DNA from: Desulfovibrionaceae bacterium
GTDB taxonomy: Bacteria; Desulfobacterota; Desulfovibrionia; Desulfovibrionales; Desulfovibrionaceae
Assembly (NCBI GenBank): GCA_009773665.1
Contig: WSYE01000012.1
Location: 135,369-180,885, forward strand
Reading direction: 5' to 3'
DNA: 45,517 nucleotides
Below, piece after piece: positions 9,032-17,851 of the stretch (its first letter is position 1; each line of letters begins with the position of its first letter). A model generated the notes under the pieces. It was not told where the DNA came from. It searched no databases and saw only the letters and a program-made list of their open reading frames with translations. A program made the position numbers and the translations under genes.

Positions 9032-9752
9032 ATGTCCGCAGAGCTCACCAAGGCCAGGAAACAGATCACCCAGGTAAACACCTACCTCGGATGAATTCGC
9101 CGCGCTGATCGAACAGGCCGTCTACCAGCTGAACAACAACAAGGAACTGCGAACGCTCTATCCGCTGGTGATCCCCTATACCCCGGGCGAGGAGAAGGCC
9201 CTCCTGGAGACCGTGCGCGAACTGCTGCGCGAGCTCCAGGCCAACACGATGGACGAGGCGCTGGGCAGCATCGAGGGCCGCCAGCAGCGCCGCGCCGAGG
9301 GTCTGAAGACGGGGCGCGAGCAACTCGAGCGCAAGGAAGTCCCCGCCGCGCGCAAGACCTTCAGCAGCCTGGTGCGCGAGTTCCCCAACGACTCCGACCT
9401 GCGCGCCGAGATTGCCGAACTGTTCATGCAGTCCGAACTCTACGAGGACGCCTTCAAGTACCTGGACGAAGCGCTGGGCCTCTCCCCGGACCAGCTGCAC
9501 CTCTACAACCGCATAGGCATCGTCCTTCGCAAGCTTGGCCAGTACGACGTGGGCGAGAAGTACTTCATGCGCGCCGTCAACTACGCCAAGGAAGACCCCA
9601 ACCTCTATTTCAATCTGGGCCGCCTGTACATCGACTGGGAAAAGTTCGACAAGGTGGAGAAGGCTGCCAGGATCGCCCTCAAGCTCAATCCCAACTTCCA
9701 GGAAGCAGGCAAGATGCTCACCTTCGCCCTCAAGAGACAGGGCAAGCAGTAA
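9032..9752 (+). pseudogene. TPR-repeat protein gene with 5' frameshift/deletion
   Basis: A good ribosome binding site (GGAGG, 6 nt) and ATG at 9032 open a 20-codon frame (MSAELTKARKQITQVNTYLG) that hits TGA at 9092. The rest of the protein continues in another frame from about 9087 (SDEFAALIEQAVYQL... through residues ending QGKQ at 9752) with no start except a GTG at 9168 lacking any Shine-Dalgarno. The C-terminal part has clear tetratricopeptide repeats and is paralogous to the TPR protein at 5.3-6.2 kb. Compared with that paralogue, roughly 25-30 N-terminal residues appear to be missing at the junction, so a small deletion with frameshift is likely. It could be a real mutation, a sequencing or assembly error, or a gene still expressed from 9168. 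It stands 9 nt before the flavoprotein gene. Confidence 0.7.
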
Positions 9753-9761
9753 AAGACCGCC

Positions 9762-11234
9762 ATGCCGCCTGCTTCGGCCGATGTTCTGATCCTCGGGGCG
9801 GGACTGGCCGGGCTGCGGGCCGCGCTCTCCTGCCTTGAATCCTCCCCCGGCCTTCGCGTGCTGGTCGCAAGCGCGACAGGCGCTCCCTCCGGTTCCTCCT
9901 TCGCCAACCAGAACGACGCCCTGGGCATGCACGTCTGTTTGAGTGACGCCGAGCGAGAGGCGTACGTGCGCGAGGTCCTGGCCCTGAACCTGGACGCGCG
10001 TCTCTCGCCAGAGCTGCTGGCCCTCCAGGCCCAGGAGGGAGAAGCCCGCCTGCAAGACCTCATCGCTCTCGGCCTGAACTTCACCCGCGACGCCACCGGC
10101 AACCTGCTGGGGCACTCCTCCTGCTTCTCGCCGCATTCGCGCCGCGCGTTCGTGTTCACCGGGCTGGCCTCGGCCTACGCGTGCTTCAGGGGGCGTCTGG
10201 AGTCGCAGGGGTGTCTGTTCGCGCCAGGATGGCTGGCCGCGTCCATTGCGGCGGACCAGGGAAAGGCGTCCGGTGCATTCCTGGTCCCACGGGACGGCGG
10301 CGCGCCGCTGTTCGTGGCTGCCAAAGCCGTTATCGTCGCACTCGGCGGTCCTGGCAGGCTATTCGCCCACTCCATGGCAGGTCCCGGAACACCCGGCTAC
10401 AGCCACGGCCTGCTGGCCGACGCCGGAGCCGCCATGGCCAACCAGGGCTTTCTCCAGTTCATGTGGGCCAGCGCGCCGGGCAGGACCTTCTGGCAGCCTG
10501 CCGCGCTTGGCACCGGCGGCTACCGGCTGATCCTGCCGGACGGGCGCGAGAGAGCCGTGGAAGACCTCCTGGCCTACTCCCCGGACATGGCACACTCGGC
10601 GGACGAAACCCGGATGCAATATCCGAACAGCCTTCAGGAACTCTGTTCCAGCCGCGCCGGGCACTGCCCCTTCGCATACGGCCTGGAGGATTCGGCCCTG
10701 GACCTCGCACTGGCGAGCGGCCTGGACGACTCCGGCATCGTCCGGCTCATCCAGCCGGACGGCGCCCCCCTGCATCTGGCTCCCATGGCCCACGCCAGCA
10801 ACGGCGGAGCCGTAATCGACGAGCACGGACAGACCAGCGTCCCTGGGCTGTTGGCCTGCGGGGAGTGCGCCACGGGCATGCACGGCGCGAACCGCATCGG
10901 GGGCAGCATGGTACTGGCCGCGCAGGTGTTCGGGCATCGTGCCGGACTCCGCGCCGCCCGGATCGCACGGGACAGCGACGGTCCCGGCGCTTCTGGTGCC
11001 ATCCAGGATGAACTCCTGGGGGGTTTTGCCGAGGACGCGCCGAAGCAGGAAGAGGGCCTGAACTGGCTGGCGACGGGTTTGTCGCGCTACGCCGTGCTGG
11101 GCGGCACGGCCGGTTTCGCATCGTTCGCGATGGAGGTGCGTCATCGCCTGCAAGAGGCGCGGGATTGGCGGCTCCAACTGAGCCTGGAAACCGGACTGGG
11201 CATCACAAGCAGCCTGCCTGCCGCGCGTCCTTGA
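9762..11234 (+). CDS. FAD-dependent oxidoreductase, aspartate oxidase/fumarate reductase flavoprotein-like
   Basis: A 490-aa flavoprotein of the succinate dehydrogenase/fumarate reductase/NadB group. The N-terminal dinucleotide motif is VLILGAGLAGLRAAL (about residues 8-22). A C-terminal FAD-binding block (LACGECATGMHGANRIGGS) is the NadB-like signature, where NadB normally has GLHGANR. It lacks the usual helical C-terminal length of fumarate reductase flavoproteins and has only a short one. Some NadB catalytic positions cannot be checked by eye, and no nadA or nadC neighbours are present, so L-aspartate oxidase is not claimed. The gene follows the damaged TPR gene by 9 nt and has no strong Shine-Dalgarno, suggesting co-transcription. 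Confidence 0.75.
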   Translation: MPPASADVLILGAGLAGLRAALSCLESSPGLRVLVASATGAPSGSSFANQNDALGMHVCLSDAEREAYVREVLALNLDARLSPELLALQAQEGEARLQDLIALGLNFTRDATGNLLGHSSCFSPHSRRAFVFTGLASAYACFRGRLESQGCLFAPGWLAASIAADQGKASGAFLVPRDGGAPLFVAAKAVIVALGGPGRLFAHSMAGPGTPGYSHGLLADAGAAMANQGFLQFMWASAPGRTFWQPAALGTGGYRLILPDGRERAVEDLLAYSPDMAHSADETRMQYPNSLQELCSSRAGHCPFAYGLEDSALDLALASGLDDSGIVRLIQPDGAPLHLAPMAHASNGGAVIDEHGQTSVPGLLACGECATGMHGANRIGGSMVLAAQVFGHRAGLRAARIARDSDGPGASGAIQDELLGGFAEDAPKQEEGLNWLATGLSRYAVLGGTAGFASFAMEVRHRLQEARDWRLQLSLETGLGITSSLPAARP

Positions 11235-11428
11235 ATCATTCTTCCTGCTACACAGCCACAACAACTCCATAAATCACGCTCTCATCTGGCCTTCCTGGCA
11301 TACAACGCACTCGGAGGAGGTGTTGATCGGCCAAACAACGGCTTGGCGCGCTCCATATCTTAGAGTAGCATACGTCGTCCGCGTAGCCGGACGACGCGTA
11401 TGACCCGTATCCGGGAGAGGGAACCGAA

Positions 11429-12304
11429 ATGAAATGGCTGGCGACAGCCCTGCTTTTCCTGCTTGCCGGGCTTGAACCAGGGCTTGTCCAGGCCGAGCCC
11501 CATGTATTCACCGTCCATTCGGGTGAGCATCTGGAATTTGCCCGCGAACTGTGCCGGGCCGCTCTGGCGGCAGCAGGCATGGAAGCCAGTTTTTCATATT
11601 TTCCTCCAGCCCAGAACAAGCGCCTCTACGCGGAACTCGCCAGCGGAAACCTGGCCATTGCCTTCGTACCCCCAGACGAGGGCACTAACGCCCTCGAAAA
11701 ACAAGGACTCGTCCGCGCACTCAGGATTCCCTTGGAAAGGGGCCTGCTCGGCTACCGGATATGCCTGGTGCGCGACGAAGACGCAAACCTGCTGGAAAAC
11801 GTCAGGAACGCCGAAGACCTGAAAAAAATACGCATCGGACAAGGGATCGGATGGGGAGACATCGCCGTTTACCGCAATGCCGGAATCAATGTGGTGGAGG
11901 CCCCGTTCAACTCCGTATCGGACCCGGTGAAAGCCCTGGCATCCGGACACTTCGACGCCCTGCCCCTGGGCGTGAACGAATACCAGCTCTTTCTTCAGAC
12001 ATACAACAAGGAAGCATCAGGCATAACGGCGGACAGATACATCGTCATCAGCTATCCCTGGTTCCGCTATATTTGGGTCTCGACTGCGACCAAGAACTCG
12101 AAACTGCTCTTTGAAGCCCTGGACAAGGGGTTCGGCATCATCGCCGCCAACGGCGAATTCGTCGCCATCTACGAGAAATACAAGGACGCCGCCCCCAGGA
12201 AACATCTTGTGGGCAGAAGGACCATACACCTGCAAAGCCCGTACAGCACCGACGACGACATCGACCCGAGCTTCAGGCACCTCATCATCCGCACGCCGCG
12301 CTAG
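11429..12304 (+). CDS. Periplasmic solute-binding protein (family 3-like)
   Basis: A 291-aa protein with a signal peptide (hydrophobic residues 4-20, predicted cleavage after VQA) followed by a type 2 periplasmic-binding fold related to amino-acid-type family 3 binding proteins (VFTVHSGEH...; KKIRIGQGIGWGD; LASGHFDALPLG). A strong purine-rich ribosome binding site (GGGAGAGGG) precedes the ATG. No permease or ATPase gene is next to it, so it may be a stand-alone sensor-type binding protein; the ligand is unknown. Its stop codon shares the tetranucleotide CTAG with the stop of pdxA on the other strand. Confidence 0.75.
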   Translation: MKWLATALLFLLAGLEPGLVQAEPHVFTVHSGEHLEFARELCRAALAAAGMEASFSYFPPAQNKRLYAELASGNLAIAFVPPDEGTNALEKQGLVRALRIPLERGLLGYRICLVRDEDANLLENVRNAEDLKKIRIGQGIGWGDIAVYRNAGINVVEAPFNSVSDPVKALASGHFDALPLGVNEYQLFLQTYNKEASGITADRYIVISYPWFRYIWVSTATKNSKLLFEALDKGFGIIAANGEFVAIYEKYKDAAPRKHLVGRRTIHLQSPYSTDDDIDPSFRHLIIRTPR

Positions 12305-13314
12305 CCCCTCTCTGTCAACCTGTGCGCCAACTCCAGGGCCGCAAGGAAGCTCCCCATGTCGGCCGTGTCCCTGCCAACCAGATCGTAGCCCGTACCGTGA
12401 TCCACGCTGGTGCGCACGAAGGGCAGGCCAAGGGTCACGTTCACGGCCTCCCCGAAGTGCACCAGCTTCAAAGGCCCGAGCCCCTGATCGTGGTACATGG
12501 CCAGCACGGCGGGGAATTCGCCGTCGTAGGCCCGCTTGAACACCGTGTCCGCCGGGAACGGCCCGGCCACGGCCATGCCCTCGGACCGGGCCTGCTCGAT
12601 GGCCGGAACGATCACCCGCGCTTCCTCGTCGCCGATCCTGCCGAATTCCCCGGCGTGGGGGTTCAGGCCGCACACGGCCACCGGGCCGGACAGGCCAAGC
12701 GCCCTGACGTACCCGGAAGTCAGCCGCAGGCAATGCAGAATCTTGGAAGCCGTGACCAGCTCCGGCACCTGGCGCAGGGGCGGATGCGTGGTGACCAGGC
12801 TCACCCGCAGCTTCGGGCCGCACAGGTGCATGCACACGCCGTCCGGGCCGACGCCTGCGCGCTCCGCCAGAAATTCCGTGTGCCCTGGGAAGTCGAACCC
12901 GGCCTCCTGAAGACCGGCCTTGTTCAGCGGACAGGTCATGATGGCCTGGGGCTGCCCAGACTGACCGAACTGGCCATCTCTCCCAAGCAGCAAGTCGCAG
13001 GCCAGCGACAGCGTAAGCCCGGCGGCCATCCCGCCGGAAGCCGAGAACTGGCCCGGCCTGGGCGCAAAATCCTGTAGCCCGTCAGGCTCCATCAGGAAAA
13101 GCCCCGACTGCGCATCCGGGGGCAGCGCGCCATGGGGGAGGCGGGTCCAGGGTGCGCCGATGCCCGTGCGCCCGGCATGGACCGCCAGAGAAGATTCCGG
13201 CCCGAGGATCACCAGACGCTCGGAAATTTGCGGCTTCGAGGCCAGCCAGCGGCACATGAGCTCCGGGCCGAGCCCGTTGGGGTCGCCCAGAGTGAGGAGG
13301 ATTGTCCGTGTCAT
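12301..13314 (-). CDS. pdxA: 4-hydroxythreonine-4-phosphate dehydrogenase
   Basis: A 337-aa NAD-dependent enzyme of the DXP-dependent pyridoxal 5'-phosphate pathway. It oxidises 4-phospho-hydroxy-threonine to an intermediate that condenses with deoxyxylulose phosphate. Diagnostic segments are TLGDPNGLGPEL at the N terminus, FPGHTEFLAERAG, GLNPHAGEFGRIGDEE, and the C-terminal YHDQGLGPLKL then VDHGTGYDL, which contain the metal-binding histidines and phosphate-binding residues. The start matches family alignments although no Shine-Dalgarno is obvious. It is the last gene of the minus-strand run beginning with the Nudix gene. Confidence 0.93.
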   Translation of the reverse strand: MTRTILLTLGDPNGLGPELMCRWLASKPQISERLVILGPESSLAVHAGRTGIGAPWTRLPHGALPPDAQSGLFLMEPDGLQDFAPRPGQFSASGGMAAGLTLSLACDLLLGRDGQFGQSGQPQAIMTCPLNKAGLQEAGFDFPGHTEFLAERAGVGPDGVCMHLCGPKLRVSLVTTHPPLRQVPELVTASKILHCLRLTSGYVRALGLSGPVAVCGLNPHAGEFGRIGDEEARVIVPAIEQARSEGMAVAGPFPADTVFKRAYDGEFPAVLAMYHDQGLGPLKLVHFGEAVNVTLGLPFVRTSVDHGTGYDLVGRDTADMGSFLAALELAHRLTERG

Positions 13315-13476
13315 GGGAAGGAACTAGCGCTTCGGGCAGGCCAAGGCAACCCGCCGACGCGCACGGGAGTACAGGGTTCCATACACTGCCTGGGCGGCGG
13401 CGCGCCGAATCGGCGAGCATACAGGCACCCACGCGTCAGACCGGCAGCCCCCTCCCGTGGCCGGATCGGCGGCCTG

Positions 13477-15453
13477 CTACTCGGCCTTGAAGAACACCGC
13501 GCCCAGCGGCGGGAGCGTCAGGGAGACGTAATAGGGCCACAGGCCGATTTCAGCTGGGCGCGCCTGCACCCCGCCGCCGTTGCCCACGCCTGAGCCGCCG
13601 TATTCCAGGGCGTCGGAGTTGAACACCTCGCGCCAGGAGCCGTCGTGGCGGCTGCCCAGGGCGTAATGGTGCCGCGTCACCGGGGTGAAGTTGTACACGC
13701 ACATAAGCTGCGAACCGTCCTTGGCCTTGCGCAAAAAGCTGATCACCGAAGACTGGTAGTCCGTGAGGTCGATCCACTCGAAGCCGCTCCACTCGTTGTC
13801 CATCTGGTGCAGGGCCGGTTCAGCCTTCAAAAGACGGTTCAGGTCGCGCACGGTGCGGGCCACGCCCTGGTGGCTGGGGAACTCCAGAAGCGCCCAGTCC
13901 AGCGGTTCTCGGCTGGACCACTCGCGCCACTGGGCGAACTCGCCGCCCATGAACAGGAGCTTTTTGCCGGGATGTCCCCACATGTAGCTCAGGAAGCAGC
14001 GCAGGTTGGCGAACTTCTGCCAGTCGTCGCCGGGCATCTTGGAGATGAGCGCCCCTTTGCCGTGAGTCACCTCGTCGTGGGACATGGGCAGGATGAAGTT
14101 CTCGTGGAAGGCGTACAGCATGGAAAAGGTCAGGGTGTTCTGGTGGTAGCCGCGAAACACGGGGTCCTTGGCGAAGTAGTCCAGGGTGTCGTTCATCCAG
14201 CCCATGTTCCACTTGAAGGTGAACCCCAGGCCCCCGGCATACACCGGGCGCGACACCCCCGCCCAGGAGGTGGACTCTTCGGCGGCCATGATGGCCCCCG
14301 GATAGCGCTTGTGCACCACGGTGTTCAGGTCGCGCAGGAAGGACACGGCCTCCAGGTTCTCGTTGCCGCCGTGGACGTTGGGTACCCACTCGCCTTCCTT
14401 GCGGGAGTAATCGAGGTAGAGCATGGAGGCCACGGCGTCGATGCGCAGGCCGTCGATATGGAACTCCTCCAGCCAGTACAGGGCGTTGGCCAAGAGGAAG
14501 TTGCGCACCTCGTGGCGCGAGTAGTTGAACACGAAGGTGCCCCAGTCGGGATGCTCGCCCTGGCGCGGGTCGGAGTGCTCATACAGGGCGGTGCCGTCAA
14601 AGCTGCCCAACGCCCAGGAATCCTTGGGGAAGTGGCCAGGAACCCAGTCCAGCAGCACGGAAAGCCCAGCCTGATGGCAGCGGTCCACGAAATACTTGAA
14701 GTCCTCTGGTGCGCCGAAGCGCGAGGTGGGCGCGAAGTAGTGTCCGGTCTGATAGCCCCAGGACTCGTCCAAGGGGTGCTCGGCCACGGGCATGAGCTGA
14801 ATGTGGGTGAAGCCCAGGTCCGTGAGGTAGGGGATCAGCTGGTCGGCCAGATCATGGTAGGACAAAAAATCGCCGTAGTACGGTCCTTTCCAGCGCCAGG
14901 AGCCGGGATGCAGCTCATAGACGCTGACGGGCTTGTCCAGAGGCAGGCCGGACGTGGCCCGGCGCTCCATCCATTCGCCGTCGCTCCACTCGTGGGCACC
15001 CAGGCCCCAGGTCACGGAAGCCGTTCCGGGGCGCAACTCGGCGTAAAAGGCGTAGGGGTCGGTCTTCACGTGGACGTGGCCGTCCTTGCCGCGCACCGCG
15101 AACTTGTAAAGCTGCCCGCGCGCGACGCCCGGAACGAACCCGGCCCAGATGCCGGACACGCCCACGGGATGCAGGGGGGTGGCCCCGTAGTGCCAGCCGT
15201 TCCAGTCTCCCAGCACGCTCACCTCGTCCGCGTCCGGAGCCCATACCGCGAAGCGGAAGCCGTCCGCGCCGTTCAGCTGGTGCGGGTGCGCGCCGAGGAT
15301 GCGGTAGATGTCCCAGTGCTCGCCCCGTCCGAACAGATAGAGATCGAAGGGGGGGATGGTAATGGGGGTGCTCAGGACGGCCTCCGGGTGTTTTCTGGTG
15401 TATCGTCCTCGAAGTGGCTGGAAACGACGCGGGAGACCGACTGAAGAATACAA
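13477..15453 (-). CDS. glgB: 1,4-alpha-glucan branching enzyme GlgB
   Basis: A GH13 glycogen branching enzyme (up to 658 aa) that cleaves alpha-1,4 chains and re-attaches them through alpha-1,6 bonds. An N-terminal CBM48 module (FRFAVWAPDADEVSVLGDWN) precedes the TIM barrel with nucleophile Asp339 (DGLRIDAVASML), acid/base Glu392 or Glu393 (MAAEESTSW) and the His-Asp-Glu of SHDEVTHGKG (460-462). Only one CBM48 is present, as in short GlgB forms. The start is uncertain: the longest frame opens at a TTG (15453) without good ribosome binding site, whereas a GGAGG sits 5 nt before a CTG at 15375, close to where homology begins. It follows the small Cys-rich gene and glgA on the same strand. Confidence 0.94.
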   Translation of the reverse strand: MYSSVGLPRRFQPLRGRYTRKHPEAVLSTPITIPPFDLYLFGRGEHWDIYRILGAHPHQLNGADGFRFAVWAPDADEVSVLGDWNGWHYGATPLHPVGVSGIWAGFVPGVARGQLYKFAVRGKDGHVHVKTDPYAFYAELRPGTASVTWGLGAHEWSDGEWMERRATSGLPLDKPVSVYELHPGSWRWKGPYYGDFLSYHDLADQLIPYLTDLGFTHIQLMPVAEHPLDESWGYQTGHYFAPTSRFGAPEDFKYFVDRCHQAGLSVLLDWVPGHFPKDSWALGSFDGTALYEHSDPRQGEHPDWGTFVFNYSRHEVRNFLLANALYWLEEFHIDGLRIDAVASMLYLDYSRKEGEWVPNVHGGNENLEAVSFLRDLNTVVHKRYPGAIMAAEESTSWAGVSRPVYAGGLGFTFKWNMGWMNDTLDYFAKDPVFRGYHQNTLTFSMLYAFHENFILPMSHDEVTHGKGALISKMPGDDWQKFANLRCFLSYMWGHPGKKLLFMGGEFAQWREWSSREPLDWALLEFPSHQGVARTVRDLNRLLKAEPALHQMDNEWSGFEWIDLTDYQSSVISFLRKAKDGSQLMCVYNFTPVTRHHYALGSRHDGSWREVFNSDALEYGGSGVGNGGGVQARPAEIGLWPYYVSLTLPPLGAVFFKAE

Positions 15454-15501
15454 TTGGCCGTAAGGCTGAAAACCATGTCCCTGCGTTTCAACACCGCGAA
15501 A

Positions 15502-15702
15502 CTAATTGGACTTCGCGGCGAGTTTGACGCAGTCGGCCTGAAACAGGCATTCGCCCTGGTCGCAGTGCCCGTCCACGGCCCTGGCGAAGCAGTCGAAGTT
15601 GCCTTCTGTGAGCTGGATCATGCGGACGGCGTCCACCTTGGTCATGTTGCCTATCTTGGCGCCTTTCTCTCTGGCCAGTTGGCGGATCTGCTGCATGTTC
15701 AT
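15502..15702 (-). CDS. Small SAP-like, four-cysteine protein between glgA and glgB
   Basis: A 66-aa protein. The N-terminal half (MQQIRQLAREKGAKIGNMTK) looks like a SAP-type helix-extended-loop-helix motif, a fold that often binds nucleic acid. The C-terminal half carries four cysteines in C-x8-C-x3-C-x5-C spacing (residues 38, 47, 51 and 57), which could hold a metal ion. GGAGG lies 6 nt before the ATG, so it is a real gene. It starts 16 nt after the glgA stop and ends 48 nt before glgB, so it is co-transcribed with glycogen synthesis genes. I do not recognise a characterised homologue; its role in glycogen metabolism is only suggested by position. Confidence 0.8.
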   Translation of the reverse strand: MNMQQIRQLAREKGAKIGNMTKVDAVRMIQLTEGNFDCFARAVDGHCDQGECLFQADCVKLAAKSN

Positions 15703-15718
15703 GTCGTCCTCCGGTGGG

Positions 15719-17176
15719 TTACACGTCGATGCCGAGCTCCCTGTATACTTCAAGATAATGGGCGGCTGAGCGTTCCCAGGAATAGTCTGTGTGCATGGCC
15801 CGCTGTTTGATGCTCTCCCACTCTGCGGGCCGGTCGAACACGTCCACGGCCTGCCGGATGCTTTGCAGGAAGGCGTCAGCCGTGGCCTCGGGAAAGGTGA
15901 AACCGTTGCACTCGGGGTGCGGGTAGGCGACGATGGTGTCCGAGAGCCCACCCAGGTTGGTGGCCACAGGCGGCGTGCCGAAGCGCAGGGCGTAGATCTG
16001 GGTCAGGCCGCAGGGCTCGTAGCGAGAAGGCATGAGGAACACGTCCGAGGCGGCCTGGATGCGGTGTGCCAGGTCCTCGGTGTAGCCCACGCGCACGGCC
16101 AGCTTGCCGGGGTAGGTTTCCATGAGCTCCATGAGCAGCGCCTCGAATTCCAGGTTGCCCTCGCCCAGCACCACGATTCCAAGGTCCATCTCCATGAGTT
16201 GGGGCAGGATGTCGATCAAAAGGTCGATGCCCTTCTGCCTGCGCAGACGCCCGATGAAGCCCAGAACCGGCCTGTCGCCCAGGCGCGGGTCCATGTCGAG
16301 CTCGGCCAGCAGGCTCTCCTTGCAGTTGGCCTTTCCGGTCATGTCGTCCGGCGAGTAGGTGCAGGGCAGGTAGCGGTCGTTGCCGGGGTCCCACACGGAG
16401 TAGTCCGCGCCGTTCAGGATGCCGCGCAGGCTGGCCCGGCGCTTGGAGAGGATGCCCTCCAGGCCGCAGCCGAACTCGGTGGTGAGGATCTCGCGCGCAT
16501 AGGTGGGGCTGACGGTGGTGACCAGATCGGAATAGGCGATGCCCGCTTTCAGCAGGTTGAAGTCGCCCCAGAATTCCACGCCGTCCATGCCCCAGGCTTC
16601 GGCTGGCAGGCCGCTGTCCGCGAACAGGCGCGAGGCGAACCGGCCCTGGAAGGCCAGATTGTGGATGGTGAGCATGGTCTTGGTGTCGCGCCAGAAAGGA
16701 TCAATGCGCCGCCAGAAGTGCATGAAGGCCGGAACCAGTGCGGCCTGCCAGTCGTGCACATGGATCAGACGCGGAGCCATGTCCATGCGCCGAGCCCATT
16801 CCAGGCAGGCGCGGCAGAAGAATATGAAGCGCTCACAGTTGTCGAAGTAATCGCCTTCGTGCGTGTTGTAATAGAAGCGGCGGTCAAAATACTCGCCGCG
16901 CTGGATGAAATACACGGGCAGGCCGTGGTAGTCGGCCATGTAAATTTCAGCGGTGATCGGAGCCCAAGGATAGCCCACGGGAAGACGCGAGGATATAAGG
17001 CGCAGCTTGAATTCGCCGGTGCTCAGCCTTCCGTAGAACGGGGTGATCACGGCCACGTCTGCGCCCATCTTGCGAAGCGTCAGCGGCAGCGCACCCAGGA
17101 CGTCTCCAAGACCGCCGGTCTTGGAAAATGGGTATATTTCCGAGGCTATGAAGACTATCTTGTGGTGAAATGCCAT
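15719..17176 (-). CDS. glgA: Glycogen synthase (ADP-glucose)
   Basis: A 485-aa GT5 glycosyltransferase that transfers glucose from ADP-glucose to growing alpha-1,4-glucan. It has the ADP-glucose motif [10 protein letters not shown] near residues 17-26, the C-terminal GT-B domain with [15 protein letters not shown], and [19 protein letters not shown] holding the catalytic Glu and nucleotide-binding loop. The start at 17176 is favoured over an upstream frame because GGGGAG precedes it by 7 nt and homology begins at the MAFHHKIVF segment. It lies 74 nt downstream of the Nudix gene and heads glgA-(small ORF)-glgB. No glgC is present here. Confidence 0.95.
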   Translation of the reverse strand: MAFHHKIVFIASEIYPFSKTGGLGDVLGALPLTLRKMGADVAVITPFYGRLSTGEFKLRLISSRLPVGYPWAPITAEIYMADYHGLPVYFIQRGEYFDRRFYYNTHEGDYFDNCERFIFFCRACLEWARRMDMAPRLIHVHDWQAALVPAFMHFWRRIDPFWRDTKTMLTIHNLAFQGRFASRLFADSGLPAEAWGMDGVEFWGDFNLLKAGIAYSDLVTTVSPTYAREILTTEFGCGLEGILSKRRASLRGILNGADYSVWDPGNDRYLPCTYSPDDMTGKANCKESLLAELDMDPRLGDRPVLGFIGRLRRQKGIDLLIDILPQLMEMDLGIVVLGEGNLEFEALLMELMETYPGKLAVRVGYTEDLAHRIQAASDVFLMPSRYEPCGLTQIYALRFGTPPVATNLGGLSDTIVAYPHPECNGFTFPEATADAFLQSIRQAVDVFDRPAEWESIKQRAMHTDYSWERSAAHYLEVYRELGIDV

Positions 17177-17250
17177 CCGACTCCCCGTCCGGTTTTGCGT
17201 TCTGCCTACCACAATAAACCCCGGCAAGCATTACGATCCGGTGAAATGCT

Positions 17251-17733
17251 TTACGGTCGTTTCCCGCCTTCACCGTTCAATCGCTCGAACATGCGAGCAT
17301 AATCCGCCAGAATTTTCTCATGATCGAAAACAAGGGGACGCGGCAGATCGTCCAGGGAGAAGACCTCCGCGTTCAGGGCGTCGTCTCCCGCGCCGAGCTT
17401 CGAGGCGTCCAGGGGCTGGGCCGTGAAAACCACGCTCATGGTATGTTTGCGGGCGTCGCGGTTGGGATCGGAATACACTCCGAGGAGGCCGGTAAGCTCC
17501 ACTTCCAGCCCGGTTTCCTCCAGCGCTTCGCGCACGGCCGCGTGCTCCACCGTTTCGCCGTAATCAACGAAACCGCCGGGAAGCGCCCAGCCGAACGGGA
17601 TGTTCTTTCGCTCGATCAGTACAACCTTGCGGCCAGGACAAGCAATGATGATATCAACCGTGGGCGTCGGATTTCTATATGTTTGCAAAGGTCGCCCGCA
17701 GAGTTCGCAAATCGCCGGGGTCTGGGTGTCCAT
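17251..17733 (-). CDS. Nudix hydrolase with N-terminal CxxC
   Basis: A 160-aa protein with a textbook Nudix box ([20 protein letters not shown] followed by ETGL, about residues 53-76) that binds magnesium to hydrolyse nucleoside diphosphate derivatives. A CELCGRPL segment near residue 9 provides a lone CxxC, reminiscent of the zinc ribbon in NADH pyrophosphatase-like Nudix proteins. AGGAG precedes the ATG. The position directly upstream of glgA suggests a link to ADP-sugar turnover, for example ADP-ribose or ADP-glucose hydrolysis; this is inference. Confidence 0.85.
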   Translation of the reverse strand: MDTQTPAICELCGRPLQTYRNPTPTVDIIIACPGRKVVLIERKNIPFGWALPGGFVDYGETVEHAAVREALEETGLEVELTGLLGVYSDPNRDARKHTMSVVFTAQPLDASKLGAGDDALNAEVFSLDDLPRPLVFDHEKILADYARMFERLNGEGGKRP

Positions 17734-17790
17734 GCTCCTGTGGCCTTGTTCGTAAGTAGCATATATACCCCCAAAAGCATCCGGAACAAC

Positions 17791-17831
17791 CGCCAGTCCA
17801 GGGTCCGTGGGGGTTTACACCCCGGCTGGCG
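17791..17831 (+). promoter_or_regulatory. Structured leader upstream of the GT9 gene
   Basis: CGCCAG (17791-17796) and CTGGCG (17826-17831) enclose a region that also contains GGGG/CCCC arms around TTTACA. The nested inverted repeats would fold in the 5' untranslated RNA of the glycosyltransferase, 20 nt before its GTG. The region also separates the divergent Nudix gene. Function unknown. Confidence 0.3.
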
Positions 17832-17851
17832 CGAAACAAAGAGACATTTGA

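Noticed and set aside
13645..15444. 599-codon plus-strand ORF antisense to glgB
   Set aside because: A high-GC shadow frame; glgB on the other strand has all catalytic motifs.
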